Shown here: positions 7,228-14,962 of the stretch, one piece after another
How the letters are laid out: every line of letters starts with the position of its first letter
Numbering within the stretch: the first letter of the stretch is position 1
Notes under the pieces: generated by a model
What the model saw: only the letters and a program-made list of their open reading frames with translations
Told to the model about the DNA's origin: nothing
Database searches by the model: none
Translations under genes and position numbers: made by a program
Assembly (NCBI GenBank): GCA_964431545.1
Contig: CAYSLC010000111.1
Location: 1 to 17,903, forward strand
Length of the DNA: 17,903 nucleotides
Direction: 5' to 3'
DNA from: CAYSLC01 sp964431545
GTDB lineage: Bacteria; Desulfobacterota; Desulfobacteria; Desulfobacterales; JAABSP01

Positions 7228-9009
7228 ATGCGCCCCCCCCGCCCCCGGAGATTCGCCGGGGCGGCGGCCCTGGCCGTCTGCCTGATTCTCCTGGGAATGG
7301 GCGTCTCCGCGGCCCAAGGCCGGGGCGGAGGCGGCGTCCTTCGTCTGCGGTACTGGCAGGCACCCACCATTCTCAACCCCCACCTGAGCACCGGCAACAA
7401 GGACCAGGAGGCGAGCCGAATCACCTATGAACCCCTGGCCAGCTTCGACGCCGAGGGGAACCTGGTCCCCTTCCTGGCGGCGGAGATCCCCTCCCTGGAA
7501 AACGGCGGCGTGGCCCCGGACGGCCGGTCGGTGGTCTGGAAACTCAAACCCGGGATCTTCTGGTCCGACGGACACCCCTTCACGGCGCGGGACGTGAAGT
7601 TCACCTTCGAGTTCATCCGTTCTCCGGAAACGGGCGCCGTCACCCGGAGCGCCTACGACGCCATCCAAAGAATCGAGGTCCTCGACGACTTCACGGTGAA
7701 GATCCTCTTTGCGGAGCCCACCCCCGCCTGGGCCACCCACTTCGTCGGAACCTGGGGGATGATCCTCCCCCGCCATGTCTTCCGGGCGTGCGCCGGAGCG
7801 GACGCCCGTTCCTGTCCGGCGAACCGGGCGCCGGTGGGCACCGGCCCCTACCGGGTCGTCTCCTTCAGCAACGAGGAGATGATCCTGATCGGGGACGATC
7901 TGGTGAGCATGGTCAAGGTGGTCTACGAACCCAATCCCCACTTTCGGGAACCGGGAAAACCCCATTTCGACCGGGTGGAACTCCGGGGCGGGGGCGATGT
8001 GACATCCGCGGCCCGGGCCGTCCTGTCGGAGGGGACCGCCGATTTCTCCTGGAACCTTCAGATGGCGCCGGGGGCCCTGTCCGCTTTGCAAGAATCGGGA
8101 ACCGGGGACCTGGCCGTGGTCAACCGTTCCTTTGTGGAGCGTCTGGTCCTCAACCGGACCGATCCCTACCGGGCCGCCGACACGGGGGAGCGGTCCGCCC
8201 TCCCCTTCCCCCATCCGTTCTTCCGGGACCCGAGGGTCCGCCGGGCCTTCGCCCACGCCGTCGACCGGGATGCGGTGGCCGCCCTCTACGGCGCACAGGG
8301 GCGGGCCACCACCAATGTCCTGGTCTCCCCGTCCAAATTCAATTCCCGGGGCACCATCGGCATGTATCCGTACGATCCGGACCGGGCCGCCGCCCTGCTG
8401 GCCGAGGCCGGATGGGTCGACGGGGACGGGGACGGCTTCCGGGAGAAGGAGGGGCTTCGCCTGGCCGTGGTCTACCAGACCACCGTCAACCCGATCCGGC
8501 GGGAGGTCCAGCGGATCATCAAGGGCAACCTGGAGTCGATCGGGGTGGATGTGGAACTCCGGATGGTGGATGCCAGCCTCTTTTTCGACGGGGACCCGGA
8601 GAACACCAGCAGCTTTCACCATTTCCAGGCCGACATGCAGGAGTACAGCATCGGCAACCGGGTGCCCGATCCCGTGGTCTACATGTCCTGGTTCACCTGC
8701 GGCCAGATTCCGGGCGAGGCCAATGCCTGGTCCGGCTCCAACGACGCCCGGTGGTGCAATGACGACTATGAAACCCTCCACCGCCGGGTCCGCGCCGAAC
8801 TCGACCCGGAGCGGCGCCGGGAGATCCTGATCCAAATGAACGACCTGATCGTCCGGGACGTGGCGGTCATCCCGCTGGTCAATCGGGCCAACGTCCACGG
8901 GGTGGGCCGGAGCCTGTGCGGATTCGTCTTCACCCCCTGGGATGCCAGCACCTGGAACATCGGGGATTGGCGCCGGCGGGGGGCCGACGCCTCCCCGAAA
9001 CCTCCCTGA
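7228..9009 (+). CDS. SBP_bac_5 family ABC-type substrate-binding protein (first tandem copy)
   Basis: Exported periplasmic binding protein of 593 residues in the OppA/DppA-type (SBP_bac_5) family, which binds peptides, nickel chelates or sugars. Residues 1 to about 30 are a signal peptide (RPRR, then a hydrophobic core, then VSAAQ). No lipobox cysteine is visible. Family signatures include NPHLSTG, ITYEPLASFD, LKPGIFWSDGHPFTARDV, GTGPYRVV and VRRAFAHAVDRDAV. A DGDGDGFREKEG loop looks like an EF-hand-type calcium site, as is common in this family. Near the end are WSGSNDARWCNDDYE and a second cysteine. GGAGG at 7219-7223 precedes this ATG by four bases. An ATG at 7201 is the main alternative, and a third in-frame start at 7111 overlaps the kinase gene. 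No permease or ATPase gene is in the window, so the protein is an orphan here. It is closely related to the next gene. Confidence 0.93.
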   Translation: MRPPRPRRFAGAAALAVCLILLGMGVSAAQGRGGGGVLRLRYWQAPTILNPHLSTGNKDQEASRITYEPLASFDAEGNLVPFLAAEIPSLENGGVAPDGRSVVWKLKPGIFWSDGHPFTARDVKFTFEFIRSPETGAVTRSAYDAIQRIEVLDDFTVKILFAEPTPAWATHFVGTWGMILPRHVFRACAGADARSCPANRAPVGTGPYRVVSFSNEEMILIGDDLVSMVKVVYEPNPHFREPGKPHFDRVELRGGGDVTSAARAVLSEGTADFSWNLQMAPGALSALQESGTGDLAVVNRSFVERLVLNRTDPYRAADTGERSALPFPHPFFRDPRVRRAFAHAVDRDAVAALYGAQGRATTNVLVSPSKFNSRGTIGMYPYDPDRAAALLAEAGWVDGDGDGFREKEGLRLAVVYQTTVNPIRREVQRIIKGNLESIGVDVELRMVDASLFFDGDPENTSSFHHFQADMQEYSIGNRVPDPVVYMSWFTCGQIPGEANAWSGSNDARWCNDDYETLHRRVRAELDPERRREILIQMNDLIVRDVAVIPLVNRANVHGVGRSLCGFVFTPWDASTWNIGDWRRRGADASPKPP

Positions 9010-9112
9010 CCCGTCTTTACTCCCTCACCGAGTCGTGCCACAATGGGACCATCGGAAGCCGCTTCGGTCTTCCGGAGCAAAACCGCCAAGGATGGAACGG
9101 AGGAATGTCAGC

Positions 9113-10882
9113 ATGTCGAGACGGATACGGCTGCTGCTGGTCGGCGCGGCGTTTATCTGGTCTTTTTCCGCGTCCCCCGGCGCATGGGGCGCCGGGGGAC
9201 GGACCGATCTTCTGCGCCTTTTCTATTGGCAGGGCCCAACCATCTTCAATCCCCATCTGACCTCGGCCCACAAGGACCTGGAGGCCTGCCGGATCACCTA
9301 CGAGCCCCTGGCCACCGCCGACGAGGACGGCGCCCTGGTTCCGGTGCTGGCGGCGCGGATTCCCTCCGTGGAAAACGGGGATCTGGCCGTGGACGGCCGC
9401 TCCGTCACCTGGCGGCTGAAGGCGGGGGTCCGCTGGTCCGACGGCGCCCCCTTCACCGCCGGGGATGTCCTGGCCACCTACCGGTTCATCGTCGACCCCC
9501 GGCACCGCGCCGTGAGCCGAACCGTCTACGCGGCCATCGAACGCCTCAAGGTGCTCGGCCCGCACACCGTGAGGATCTTCTTCCGGGACGTCAATCCCGC
9601 CTGGAGCATCCCCTTCGTGGGGCCCCAGGGGATGATCCTCCCCGGCCATGTTCTGGACGGGGCCGAAGGGATGGCGCCGGACGAGCTGAAGGCCCGGCCC
9701 GCCGATGTGGGCACCGGTCCCTTCTGGATGTCGGATGTCGCCGTGGAGGACACCGTCCTCATCGGCGAGGACGTGATCCGCATTCTCCGGATCACCTACG
9801 AGGCCCATCCCCGTTTCCGGGAGCCGCAACGACCCCACTTCCGCCGGATCCGCCTCCACGGCGGCGGCGATGCCGTCATGGCGGCCCGGGCGGTTCTGGT
9901 GGAGGGATCGGCCGACTTCGCCTGGAACCTGCAACTGGATCAGGACGCCATGGCGGCCATGGCAAAAGGGGGAACCGGCCGGGTGGTCTTTATCTCAAGC
10001 CCTTCCGTGGAGCGGATCCTCCTCAACCGGACCGACCCCGACCGCGGGACGGCGGACGGGGAACGGTCGAGCCTCCAATACCCCCATCCGTTCTTCCGCC
10101 AGAAAAAAGTCCGCCAGGCCTTCGCCCATGCCGTGGACCGGGAGGCCATCGCCGGCCTCTACTGTCGGGGCGCCCGGGCCACCACCAACCTTCTGGTCTC
10201 CCCCCCCGTCTACGCCTCCCCCAACACCGCCGGCCGATACCCCTACGACCTGGAACGGGCCGCGCGGCTCCTGGAGGAGGCGGGGTGGACCGATACGGAC
10301 GGAGACGGGGTCCGGGACAGGGACGGCGTCCCCATGCATGTGGTCTTCCAGACCTCGGTCAATCCCCTGCGGCAGAAGACCCAGCGGATCATCAAACGGG
10401 CCCTGGGATCCATCGGGGTGGCGGTGGAACTGAAGATGGTCGACGCCAGCGTCTTTTTCGCCAATGATCCGGAAAACACCAACAATCTCCGCCATTTTTA
10501 CGCCGACCTGGCGGAGTACTCCACCGGGAATCACACTCCCGATCCGGGGACCTACATGGCCCAATGGACCTGTGACCAGGTCGCCCGGAAGGCGAACCTC
10601 TGGTCTTCCACCAACTACGCCCGGTGGTGCAGCCGGGAGTACGATGCCCTGTATGCGGCGATGACCCATGAGCTGGATCCGGCCAAACGCCGGGACCTCT
10701 TCATCCGGATGAACGACCTGCTGATCGAGGACGTGGCCCTGATCCCCCTGGTGGTCCGGGCCCTTCCCCTGGGGCTGTCCGGAGACCTCGACGGGGTCCG
10801 GCCGACCCCCTGGGACCGGTCCACCTGGAGCATCCAACAGTGGCGGCGGCGGAGCCACAACCATTCGAACCCAAAGGAGTGA
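9113..10882 (+). CDS. SBP_bac_5 family ABC-type substrate-binding protein (second tandem copy)
   Basis: Exported periplasmic binding protein of 589 residues, a paralogue of the preceding gene. The two align from end to end, and in blocks I compared by eye more than half of the positions match (for example RITYEPLA, WSDG-PFTA-DV, GMILP-HV, ENT). Residues 1-27 form a signal peptide (MSRRIR, hydrophobic core, AWGAGG). There is no lipobox. The EF-hand-like loop is present as DTDGDGVRDRDG, as is WSSTNYARWCSREYD. GGAGG at 9099-9103 lies nine bases before the ATG, and this start gives a clean signal peptide; in-frame ATGs at 9092 and 8942 are less likely. The 103-base gap after the first copy contains a small inverted repeat (CGGAAG 9053-9058 with CTTCCG 9069-9074). 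The two copies probably differ in ligand; the substrate is unknown. Confidence 0.93.
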   Translation: MSRRIRLLLVGAAFIWSFSASPGAWGAGGRTDLLRLFYWQGPTIFNPHLTSAHKDLEACRITYEPLATADEDGALVPVLAARIPSVENGDLAVDGRSVTWRLKAGVRWSDGAPFTAGDVLATYRFIVDPRHRAVSRTVYAAIERLKVLGPHTVRIFFRDVNPAWSIPFVGPQGMILPGHVLDGAEGMAPDELKARPADVGTGPFWMSDVAVEDTVLIGEDVIRILRITYEAHPRFREPQRPHFRRIRLHGGGDAVMAARAVLVEGSADFAWNLQLDQDAMAAMAKGGTGRVVFISSPSVERILLNRTDPDRGTADGERSSLQYPHPFFRQKKVRQAFAHAVDREAIAGLYCRGARATTNLLVSPPVYASPNTAGRYPYDLERAARLLEEAGWTDTDGDGVRDRDGVPMHVVFQTSVNPLRQKTQRIIKRALGSIGVAVELKMVDASVFFANDPENTNNLRHFYADLAEYSTGNHTPDPGTYMAQWTCDQVARKANLWSSTNYARWCSREYDALYAAMTHELDPAKRRDLFIRMNDLLIEDVALIPLVVRALPLGLSGDLDGVRPTPWDRSTWSIQQWRRRSHNHSNPKE

Positions 10883-10895
10883 ACCCGAAAACCCT

Positions 10896-11309
10896 ATGAA
10901 GATTCTAAAGAACATCCCCCTGTTTCTCTTTCTGCTGATCGCCTACAACCTCCTCGAGTTTTCGCCCACGGGACCCGACAAGGGGAGCGTTCTCCGGACG
11001 GAGCTGTTTCAATTCCGGCTCATGTCGGGGGCGGTCTGCGGGGTGGACGTGAGCACCCTGCTGCTGATCCTCGGCCTCCATGCGATCTACTTCGAAGTCC
11101 TCAAATCGGTCCGCTCCTCGGTGACCACCATCATCTCCCACACCCTGTCGCTGATCGTCTTCATCGTCTTTCTGGTGGAGTTCATCGTGGTGCCCCAGGC
11201 GGGGACCGCCTCATTCCTGGTCCTCACCTTCATGTCCCTGCTGGTGGTGGTGGCCGGGTTCACGGTGAGCATCTCCTCGGCCCGTCGGGACTTCATGGTG
11301 GAGCGGTGA
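10896..11309 (+). CDS. Small four-helix inner-membrane protein, unknown function
   Basis: I do not recognise the family. The 137-residue product has four likely membrane helices, near residues 5-21, 50-68, 77-98 and 102-125, joined by short loops, and a basic C-terminus (SSARRDFMVER) that should be cytoplasmic. The start lies 13 bases after the upstream stop. The only Shine-Dalgarno-like string, AGGAG at about 10875-10879, overlaps the end of the previous gene and is 16 bases away, so translation may be coupled. Its position suggests cotranscription with the two binding proteins. It is too small to be a normal ABC permease. It could anchor or signal for the upstream proteins, but this is inference only. 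Confidence 0.8.
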   Translation: MKILKNIPLFLFLLIAYNLLEFSPTGPDKGSVLRTELFQFRLMSGAVCGVDVSTLLLILGLHAIYFEVLKSVRSSVTTIISHTLSLIVFIVFLVEFIVVPQAGTASFLVLTFMSLLVVVAGFTVSISSARRDFMVER

Positions 11310-11339
11310 CGGTGGAGACGCCCGCCCGCCGTCCACCGT
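11309..11339 (+). terminator. Hairpin overlapping the stop codon, possible weak terminator
   Basis: ACGGTGGA at 11309-11316 pairs perfectly with TCCACCGT at 11332-11339 around a 15-base C-rich loop. The stem begins at the last base of the stop codon of the membrane protein gene. No T-run follows, so an intrinsic terminator is uncertain. It may instead protect the mRNA 3' end. Confidence 0.4.
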
Positions 11340-11395
11340 AATCCGATTTCGGCCTCGCAACCGCCCGCCCGCCATGGGATTTGCCCGCCTCGGGG

Positions 11396-11424
11396 TTGCA
11401 TACCTCCCTCCCTTATGTTAGCAT
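11396..11424 (+). promoter_or_regulatory. Weak candidate promoter overlapping the 11-bp repeats
   Basis: TTGCAT at 11396-11401 and TAGCAT at 11419-11424 are 17 bases apart. The -10 matches four of six consensus bases and the -35 only three. The candidate gains some weight because the -10 falls inside the repeat array at 11413-11445 and an exported-protein gene follows. Confidence 0.25.
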
Positions 11425-11445
11425 TGTGTTAGGATTATGTTAGAT
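11413..11445. repeat. Three tandem 11-bp direct repeats upstream of the GH57-like gene
   Basis: The units TTATGTTAGCA (11413-11423), TTGTGTTAGGA (11424-11434) and TTATGTTAGAT (11435-11445) are contiguous and share the core TTRTGTTAG. The period is one helical turn. The patch is AT-rich and stands out sharply from the GC-rich surroundings. It lies 95-137 bases before the next gene start, as expected of a cooperative operator or activator site. Confidence 0.65.
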
Positions 11446-11581
11446 TTAGATTGGCGCCCCAACGGATGAATGAAAGCGCGCCGGGCCGGAATGCCGAACC
11501 TCGCGGGAGGGTCAACGCGACCGAAAGGCATCCGGGTCAATGGGAAGGAAAGGACCCAACAGCAAAGAGTCGGCGGTCATC

Positions 11582-14500
11582 ATGCGTTTCCTGTCCTTGC
11601 CGTTTCAACGACGAACCGCGTACCTGGCCGTTGCGGCCGTCGTCCTGGCGTTGCTTGTATCGTTTACGGGCGCCCATGGACCGTCCGGCCTCCGCCATGA
11701 CGTCTACATCGCTTTTGGGTTCCACGTAAACCTCTACCATTCCTTTCGCAACGACACCAACGACGAAAGCGGATTCGGCAAGGATATCCGCATTATCCGC
11801 CGGATCATCCGGGCGCTGGACCACCACAATGCCAACGGCGTCCCTGTAAAAGGCGTGTGGGACTTTGACAACCTGTTTTCGCTCCAGGAAATCCTACCCC
11901 GCCACGCGCCGGATATCATCGATGACATTCGCAGGAGGGTTCGCGTCAACGGTGATGAGGTCATCCTGATGTCCTACAACAATGGTCTGGTGTCGGCGAT
12001 GACGGAGCAGGAACTCCACAACGCCGTGCGCTGGTCCATCACCAATCCGTGGCGGAGCGGTGTTCGGGATCTGTTCGGCGAATATACGCCGATTGTTCGC
12101 CCCCAGGAGATGATGACCACGGCCGGCAACTTCGACATCTATCGACAACACGGGATTCGAGCGGTCTCTTTGTACCACAGTTCGACACCCTTCGACGCTT
12201 TCCGGGTCTTCAGCCGGCCGCTGACACGGGCCGAAGCTCATAACCCATTGCTTTACCGTCATCCGCGGACAAAAGAAGAAATGGTCATCATCCCGACCTA
12301 CCACTTCGGGGACCTGGCCGAACATGTCAGCCTGAAACACTGGGTCGGTGAGTTGCGCGAGATGCAAATTTCGGGCAGGCTGAACCGGGACGCCCTGCTG
12401 TTTCTCAACTACGACGCCGATTCGGACTTGTGGGAGGGCCTCGACCTGCCATGGATCATGGATTGGCTGCCCGCCACCGGCGGTCTCGATGCCCTGGTGA
12501 ACGAAATCAAGGACCTTCCCCACGTCAAGTTCACCACATTGGGCGGCTACTTGGACCGGCATCCGCCGGTGGGCACAATTTCGTTCAGCCAGGACACCGC
12601 GGACGGCAGCTTTAACGGATACAACTCCTGGGCTGAAAAAGCCGGTACATCCTCTTATTGGACGGCCATCGAACGCAGCCGCCGCGCCCGCGCGTCGGCG
12701 CGCAAGGCGATGGCGGTCCTGAAAGATTCGGTAAAGACGACCGAACTGCAAAATTTGATCACGTTTTCGGATCGGAAACGTCTTCGGGCCTTGTCCACGA
12801 CCAATTTTGGCATGGCGACCCCCTTCCTTGCGCGCCAACGGGAACTGGTAATGGCCGATATCGTGAACGACCTCGCCGGCTACTCAGACGAAATCGAATT
12901 CCTGCTGGCCGAAGGTCTGCGCGAATACTTGACCGCCAACCCTATCCGCCCGGATGGCGGCGACGGCCTCCACCATCTCGATACCGTGCTGGTGCTGCCG
13001 TCCGACCGGACAGCAGAATCGGCCGGCAGCCGTTTTATCCGCGTACCGGTTCCCGACGGATATACCCCGGGGTCCAGGCTGTTCTTCGCTGCCGCCGGCG
13101 GAGAGATCCTTCCCACGGCCGATCTGGGGATCGATCCGCACCGGTCGACGCCGATGCTGAACCTCTATGTTACCGGCAAAGAGACGGTACAAGAGGGCAT
13201 CCACCACCTTTGCGCGGCTGCCGGCCCCACGGCGGCCAAAGGGCGGATCCGGCTGGATCGCAACGGCATGTCGAACGGCAGGCTCGCCGTCCGCTTCGAC
13301 GGGGGGCGGCTGGAGGGCATCTACCTGGACGGCGACCGCCGGGCCGCCGCCGGCAGTCTTCTGCCCCACCTGAAATGGGACGGGCGATCCTTGTCCGCCG
13401 GAGCAGCGGTCGTCTCCAGGAACGCGGCCGCCGATGGCCGATCCGCCTCGTTTCGGGTGGCCGGTCCATTGCCCGGACCCGCGGGCCGCACCCTGTCCGA
13501 CGGGTGGATGGACTACAGTTTCACCATGATAGCCGATCTGCCCTACCTGCTGGTACGGGGCACAATTCGGTATCCCTCCACGACGGAGCGGGATATCATC
13601 AAGGCGGCCGAGCCGGGGTTGATCCGGCGGGCCGACATGAAATGGGAGGAGGTGGCGCCGGCGGAGATTCGATTCGTCCCCACCACCGCAAAGGAGGATC
13701 CCGTTCGCATCCTGAAGGAAAACTATCTGGGGGTGTCCGCCGAATATGCGCTCGACTACTTCCGGCACAGCGACGCCAATCTGAATCTCGACAATGTCAA
13801 CAACCACATCACCCGGTCTTACGCCGGTCTGGTCGCCGGCCATTCCGGAATGGCCATGGCCATGGACAACAGTGTCCGGTCCAATTTCGCCTTTGCTCCC
13901 GTGAGGCTGCGCTATGATCGCCGAAGCGCGGCGTTTTCGGCCAGCATCAACCCATTCGGCACCTATCACGGCGATCAGTACCGTCCCCCCACCTGGGGCA
14001 ATGGGAATGGTTTTGCCGCCACATTGCTGGCAGGGGAACAATTCGCCAGTGCCGCCCCGACCTTCAACGGGGTCGAACATTCGTTCGGCCTGATGCTCGC
14101 TTTTTTCAATGGCCGGAATATGCCGGAAAACCTCCGGCGGGATCTGGTCGATTACGCCAATCCGCCGATGGTCGTCTCCCCGTTCGAGGGATCCGGAGTG
14201 CCGCCGTCCGGCAAGCCGATGGCGCGCCCCAGAGGTCTTGTGGCCGCCTTTGAGCGGGGTTCGGTTCGATTCGGTTGGGATAACGGCCACGATCCCCATG
14301 CCCATTACCGGATCCATTGCGGCACCGCTTCCGGACGCTATGATGCCGTTTACCCGGCCGTCGGCAACAGCCTTACCGTCTCGCAATACAAGGACGGACA
14401 GCCATTTATCCGCGGCCGAAAGTACGTTGCGGCAATCGAGAAAGTCTCCGCAAACGGCACGGCATCCGAACGCTCGGAAGAGATTCGATTCACCTTCGAA

Positions 14501-14590
14501 CCCGTCGAAGACGCGCCCCCGGATATTCCCTTGAAGCTGGAACTTAAAGTCCTCTGGGACAATGTGTATGCCCTGCTCACCAGTTGGTAG
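11582..14590 (+). CDS. Large exported GH57/GH38-superfamily-like protein with FN3-like C-terminus
   Basis: Exported protein of about 1002 residues. The N-terminus has basic residues and one strong hydrophobic segment (about 12-30), a signal peptide or anchor. Residues 35-330 look like the beta/alpha barrel of GH57/GH38-type glycosidases: a strand with GFHVNLYHSF, VNGDEVILMSYNNGLVSAM where GH57 enzymes have a VEILGGGFYEP-like strand, then RPQEMMTTAG with E176 about where GH57 has its PER nucleophile motif, and LFLNYDADSD with D278, D280 and D282. A helical section (about 350-460), a long beta-rich section and an FN3-like domain (about 880-975) follow. Family placement is from pattern only; catalytic activity is unproven. 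The start at 11582 suits a signal peptide; 11540 is the alternative, and neither has a clear ribosome site. Third codon positions appear less GC-rich than in neighbours, which hints at transfer. Confidence 0.72.
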   Translation: MRFLSLPFQRRTAYLAVAAVVLALLVSFTGAHGPSGLRHDVYIAFGFHVNLYHSFRNDTNDESGFGKDIRIIRRIIRALDHHNANGVPVKGVWDFDNLFSLQEILPRHAPDIIDDIRRRVRVNGDEVILMSYNNGLVSAMTEQELHNAVRWSITNPWRSGVRDLFGEYTPIVRPQEMMTTAGNFDIYRQHGIRAVSLYHSSTPFDAFRVFSRPLTRAEAHNPLLYRHPRTKEEMVIIPTYHFGDLAEHVSLKHWVGELREMQISGRLNRDALLFLNYDADSDLWEGLDLPWIMDWLPATGGLDALVNEIKDLPHVKFTTLGGYLDRHPPVGTISFSQDTADGSFNGYNSWAEKAGTSSYWTAIERSRRARASARKAMAVLKDSVKTTELQNLITFSDRKRLRALSTTNFGMATPFLARQRELVMADIVNDLAGYSDEIEFLLAEGLREYLTANPIRPDGGDGLHHLDTVLVLPSDRTAESAGSRFIRVPVPDGYTPGSRLFFAAAGGEILPTADLGIDPHRSTPMLNLYVTGKETVQEGIHHLCAAAGPTAAKGRIRLDRNGMSNGRLAVRFDGGRLEGIYLDGDRRAAAGSLLPHLKWDGRSLSAGAAVVSRNAAADGRSASFRVAGPLPGPAGRTLSDGWMDYSFTMIADLPYLLVRGTIRYPSTTERDIIKAAEPGLIRRADMKWEEVAPAEIRFVPTTAKEDPVRILKENYLGVSAEYALDYFRHSDANLNLDNVNNHITRSYAGLVAGHSGMAMAMDNSVRSNFAFAPVRLRYDRRSAAFSASINPFGTYHGDQYRPPTWGNGNGFAATLLAGEQFASAAPTFNGVEHSFGLMLAFFNGRNMPENLRRDLVDYANPPMVVSPFEGSGVPPSGKPMARPRGLVAAFERGSVRFGWDNGHDPHAHYRIHCGTASGRYDAVYPAVGNSLTVSQYKDGQPFIRGRKYVAAIEKVSANGTASERSEEIRFTFEPVEDAPPDIPLKLELKVLWDNVYALLTSW

Positions 14591-14647
14591 ATGAAGCGCG
14601 GGGAGACCGTTGCCCACCGTTTCCGGCGTCCTTCGGGGATTTTTCAC

Positions 14648-14677
14648 TTGACAAATTTCGCCCCTTCCCCCCATAAA
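14648..14677 (+). promoter_or_regulatory. Candidate sigma70-type promoter upstream of the PilP-like gene
   Basis: A perfect TTGACA at 14648-14653 is followed after 18 bases by CATAAA at 14672-14677 (four of six with the -10 consensus). The leader to the start codon at 14963 would be about 280 nt and would contain the inverted repeat at 14830-14851. Confidence 0.4.
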
Positions 14678-14829
14678 AAACCAAGGATTCTCTCGGAAGC
14701 GGCGTTGTTTACGGGCACCCCACGGGACGAGGCGGGAAACGAAAGACGGCTCGTATCGGCCCTCCGCCCCGGCGCTTTCCGCGACCATCCTTGTGCCGAA
14801 AACGGACTTGGCGAAGTCACCTGGATGTA

Positions 14830-14851
14830 TTATCATCTTAGGTGATGATAA
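14830..14851. promoter_or_regulatory. 8-bp inverted repeat, possible operator
   Basis: TTATCATC (14830-14837) and GATGATAA (14844-14851) are perfect inverted copies separated by six bases. The element is AT-rich in a GC-rich region and has no T-run on either side. A dimeric-regulator operator is therefore more likely than a terminator. It lies 111 bases before the start of the PilP-like gene. Confidence 0.5.
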
Positions 14852-14962
14852 AGAATCGGATCAGACGGATGGACGACAGAATACCGGTTTGAAACCTCCG
14901 CCCCTTTTACGAACGTTCCGCCAATTCAAAAACCGGTGACGTCAAAACAAAGGAGTCATTCT

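Larger units (their letters stand above)
14591..14962. other. Intergenic region, 372 bases, upstream of the PilP-like gene
   Basis: It has no supported gene. A tiny TCC/GGG stem with a UUCG loop at 14629-14638, followed by ATTTTT, could be a weak terminator for the upstream gene. A candidate promoter at 14648-14677 and an 8-bp inverted repeat at 14830-14851 follow. An open frame at 14591-14845 starts directly after the previous stop, has no ribosome site and shows no coding character. Confidence 0.55.

Noticed and set aside
9053..9074. Inverted repeat CGGAAG/CTTCCG between the two binding protein genes as a terminator
   Set aside because: Only six pairs, a ten-base loop and no T-run. At most a weak mRNA hairpin.
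12884..14836. Minus-strand open frame of 650 codons
   Set aside because: It is antisense to the GH57-like gene, which has a coherent signal peptide and domain order. The antisense product shows none.
14591..14845. Possible 84-residue gene directly after the GH57-like gene
   Set aside because: Its ATG directly abuts the upstream stop, there is no ribosome site, the composition is unlike a real protein, and promoter-like elements lie inside it.
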